Part shown: piece after piece, positions 13,106 through 14,101 of the stretch
Position numbering within the stretch: the stretch's first letter is position 1
Layout: every line of letters begins with the position of its first letter
Assembly (NCBI GenBank): GCA_900543325.1
Contig: UQQU01000082.1
Span: 1-14,101 of the forward strand
From: an uncultured Clostridium sp.
Lineage (GTDB): Bacteria; Bacillota; Clostridia; Clostridiales; Clostridiaceae
Reading direction: 5' to 3'
Length of the DNA stretch: 14,101 nucleotides
Notes under the pieces: generated by a model
The model's database searches: none
Told to the model about the DNA's origin: nothing
What the model saw: only the letters and a program-made list of their open reading frames with translations
Translations under genes and position numbers: made by a program

Positions 13106-13558
13106 TTATTTATTTATTTTATAATTTAACTTTACCAATTCAGATGATGATTCTAAAAATATATCTAAATAAATAATTTCTGAGTGGCAAAATTTAATTA
13201 TATCTGCTTCTGCTATATCTCTCTTATAATAATCATGAGTAAATCTATTTCTAAGTATTATACATTTAATTAAAAATTCACATAAATAATCATCCATTAA
13301 ACCTTCTGTAGTTGCTGATTTAACTAAGTCAACACCACTTAATCTTGGATTATATCTATCATTTATAACTAAATAAGTTTCGCATATATCAATTATATAT
13401 TCAGTAAAATCAGAAAAATATCCTGTCATTCCTCTTGCTATAATCTCATTTGGATCTAAACAATATAACTGAACAGCTTTTCTTATTTTAATTAAAAATT
13501 CATGTGCACTATTAAATTTTTCACTTAAACGTTCTTTTTTATATCTATAATATACCAT
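13106..13558 (-). CDS. hepT: HepT-like HEPN-domain ribonuclease toxin
   Basis: A 150-residue, all-helical protein with the HEPN signature R-x4-H-x-Y (Arg103, His108, Tyr110 in RNRFTHDY), the catalytic motif of HepT/DUF86-type RNases. The gene overlaps the end of the upstream nucleotidyltransferase gene by 14 bases, the tight coupling expected for a toxin-antitoxin pair. In studied MntA/HepT systems the HEPN protein is the toxin and is silenced when MntA adds AMP to the motif tyrosine; the tyrosine is present here. The start at 13558 has only a modest GGGAAT upstream, in line with translational coupling. A terminator follows directly. Confidence 0.85.
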   Translation of the reverse strand: MVYYRYKKERLSEKFNSAHEFLIKIRKAVQLYCLDPNEIIARGMTGYFSDFTEYIIDICETYLVINDRYNPRLSGVDLVKSATTEGLMDDYLCEFLIKCIILRNRFTHDYYKRDIAEADIIKFCHSEIIYLDIFLESSSELVKLNYKINK

Positions 13559-13955
13559 ATTTTGATTCCCAGTCCTCTCTAACTAACTTAATTAAGTTTT
13601 CATTAACTCGATTAAACTTACTTATATACATTAAAAAATCATAATGTAAATCAATATCAAAGATTAATTTATCTTTATAATCTATATAAATATCGGCAAA
13701 CACTGTATCAAAACTATTAAGTCCAATAAAGGTAAAGTGTATATCATCATAATTAAAGTATTTTTGTAACACTTCCCTATATCTATTTTCTATTTCAAAT
13801 TCACTATTAAAGTCATTTTTCTTTACTAAGGCTAAAATATCAATATCACTTTTTCCTTCAAACCAATGTTTAGTATTATAACTTCCAAACAAAGTTAAAG
13901 ATATTAAATTTTCATTATTATTTGATACCTTTAAATTAGATAATAACTTTTCCAT
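13545..13955 (-). CDS. mntA: MntA-like minimal nucleotidyltransferase antitoxin
   Basis: A 136-residue protein with the nucleotidyltransferase motif FGS...DID: Gly24-Ser25 and Asp37/Asp39, with a third acidic position probably in FDIDLHY (Asp100 or Asp102). The spacing from Ser to the first Asp is 11 residues, one more than the commonly quoted GSx10DxD. The fold is otherwise complete, so activity is likely. The expected role is AMP transfer from ATP to the HepT partner to neutralise it. AAGAGGTGG lies directly before the ATG. The gene is first in the operon, driven by the promoter at 13987-14015. Confidence 0.85.
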   Translation of the reverse strand: MEKLLSNLKVSNNNENLISLTLFGSYNTKHWFEGKSDIDILALVKKNDFNSEFEIENRYREVLQKYFNYDDIHFTFIGLNSFDTVFADIYIDYKDKLIFDIDLHYDFLMYISKFNRVNENLIKLVREDWESKYGIL

Positions 13956-13986
13956 TCTCCACCTCTTAAAATATTGACTTTAGTTA

Positions 13987-14015
13987 AGTATATCAAAGCT
14001 TTCTACCATTTTCAA
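13987..14015 (-). promoter_or_regulatory. Promoter of the mntA-hepT operon
   Basis: TTGAAA (14010-14015) and TATACT (13987-13992) on the minus strand are separated by exactly 17 bp and end about 30 bases before the mntA ATG. The -35 lies just after the stop of the upstream gene. Confidence 0.7.
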
Positions 14016-14016
14016 T

Positions 14017-14101
14017 TTAATACTTTTTTATTAAATCTAAATATTTATCTATTAATAATTCTTGATATGCTGCTCTTTTATTTATTCTTAATTCATTAAT
14101 C
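14017..14101 (-). CDS. C-terminal end of an unidentified protein, cut by the window edge
   Basis: The minus-strand frame is open from the window edge to the TAA at 14017-14019 and reads INELRINKRAAYQELLIDKY and a few more helical, Lys/Leu-rich residues. It lies about 60 bases before mntA but is separated from it by the mntA promoter. Only 27 residues are visible, so the product cannot be named. Confidence 0.55.
   Translation of the reverse strand, partial: INELRINKRAAYQELLIDKYLDLIKKY

Noticed and set aside
1..14101. CRISPR array, tRNA or rRNA genes, insertion sequence or integrase
   Set aside because: No regularly spaced repeat-spacer array, no cloverleaf-like or rRNA sequence, and no transposase or recombinase motif was found on either strand.

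Overview
The window is very A+T-rich, with strong AGGAGG-type ribosome binding sites, intrinsic terminators and clostridial-type proteins (Hsp18-like small heat-shock protein, CtsR operator, DUF1659/DUF2922 pair, secreted GH13 amylase). This points to a low-GC Firmicute, most likely a Clostridium sensu stricto or close relative. No rRNA, tRNA, CRISPR array, transposase or integrase was seen. The number of remnants (truncated histidine kinase, twice-deleted ABC transporter ATPase, small ORF debris) marks an accessory, rearranged region.

Layout. (1) 1-621: start of an unidentified gene and the 3' part of a sensor histidine kinase, cut off where the next block begins. (2) 663-2451: a divergent fic / hsp20 cassette with a shared intergenic region that carries a 17-bp perfect hairpin and a CtsR-type operator over the hsp20 promoter. 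(3) 2474-5406, minus strand: a replication module made of a DUF2800-like degenerate nuclease, a winged-helix replication initiator with internal repeats, and a DnaB-type helicase. (4) 5645-6100: a DUF1659-DUF2922 operon. (5) 6325-8112: a second copy of the fic/hsp20 cassette in direct orientation, exactly 5,662 bp from the first. (6) 8149-9039: an unknown 131-residue protein and small-ORF debris. (7) 9100-11655: a secreted alpha-amylase-family enzyme with starch-binding modules. (8) 11852-12899: an unknown two-helix membrane protein, a small overlapping ORF and an ABC ATPase remnant. (9) 13106-13955: a MntA/HepT-type nucleotidyltransferase-HEPN toxin-antitoxin pair with its own promoter. (10) The C-terminal end of another gene at the right edge.

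The main observation is the architecture of 663-8112. Two direct copies of fic/hsp20 share a central core of about 1,029 bp with no difference seen, flanked by arms of about 90-93% identity, which looks like gene conversion. They bracket a module containing a replicative helicase and an initiator gene with three 33-bp repeats and a 62-bp all-A/T tract, an origin-like layout. Homologous recombination between the copies would release a 5,662-bp circle with its own replication genes and one fic/hsp20 cassette. Whether it does so is inference, but it can be tested.
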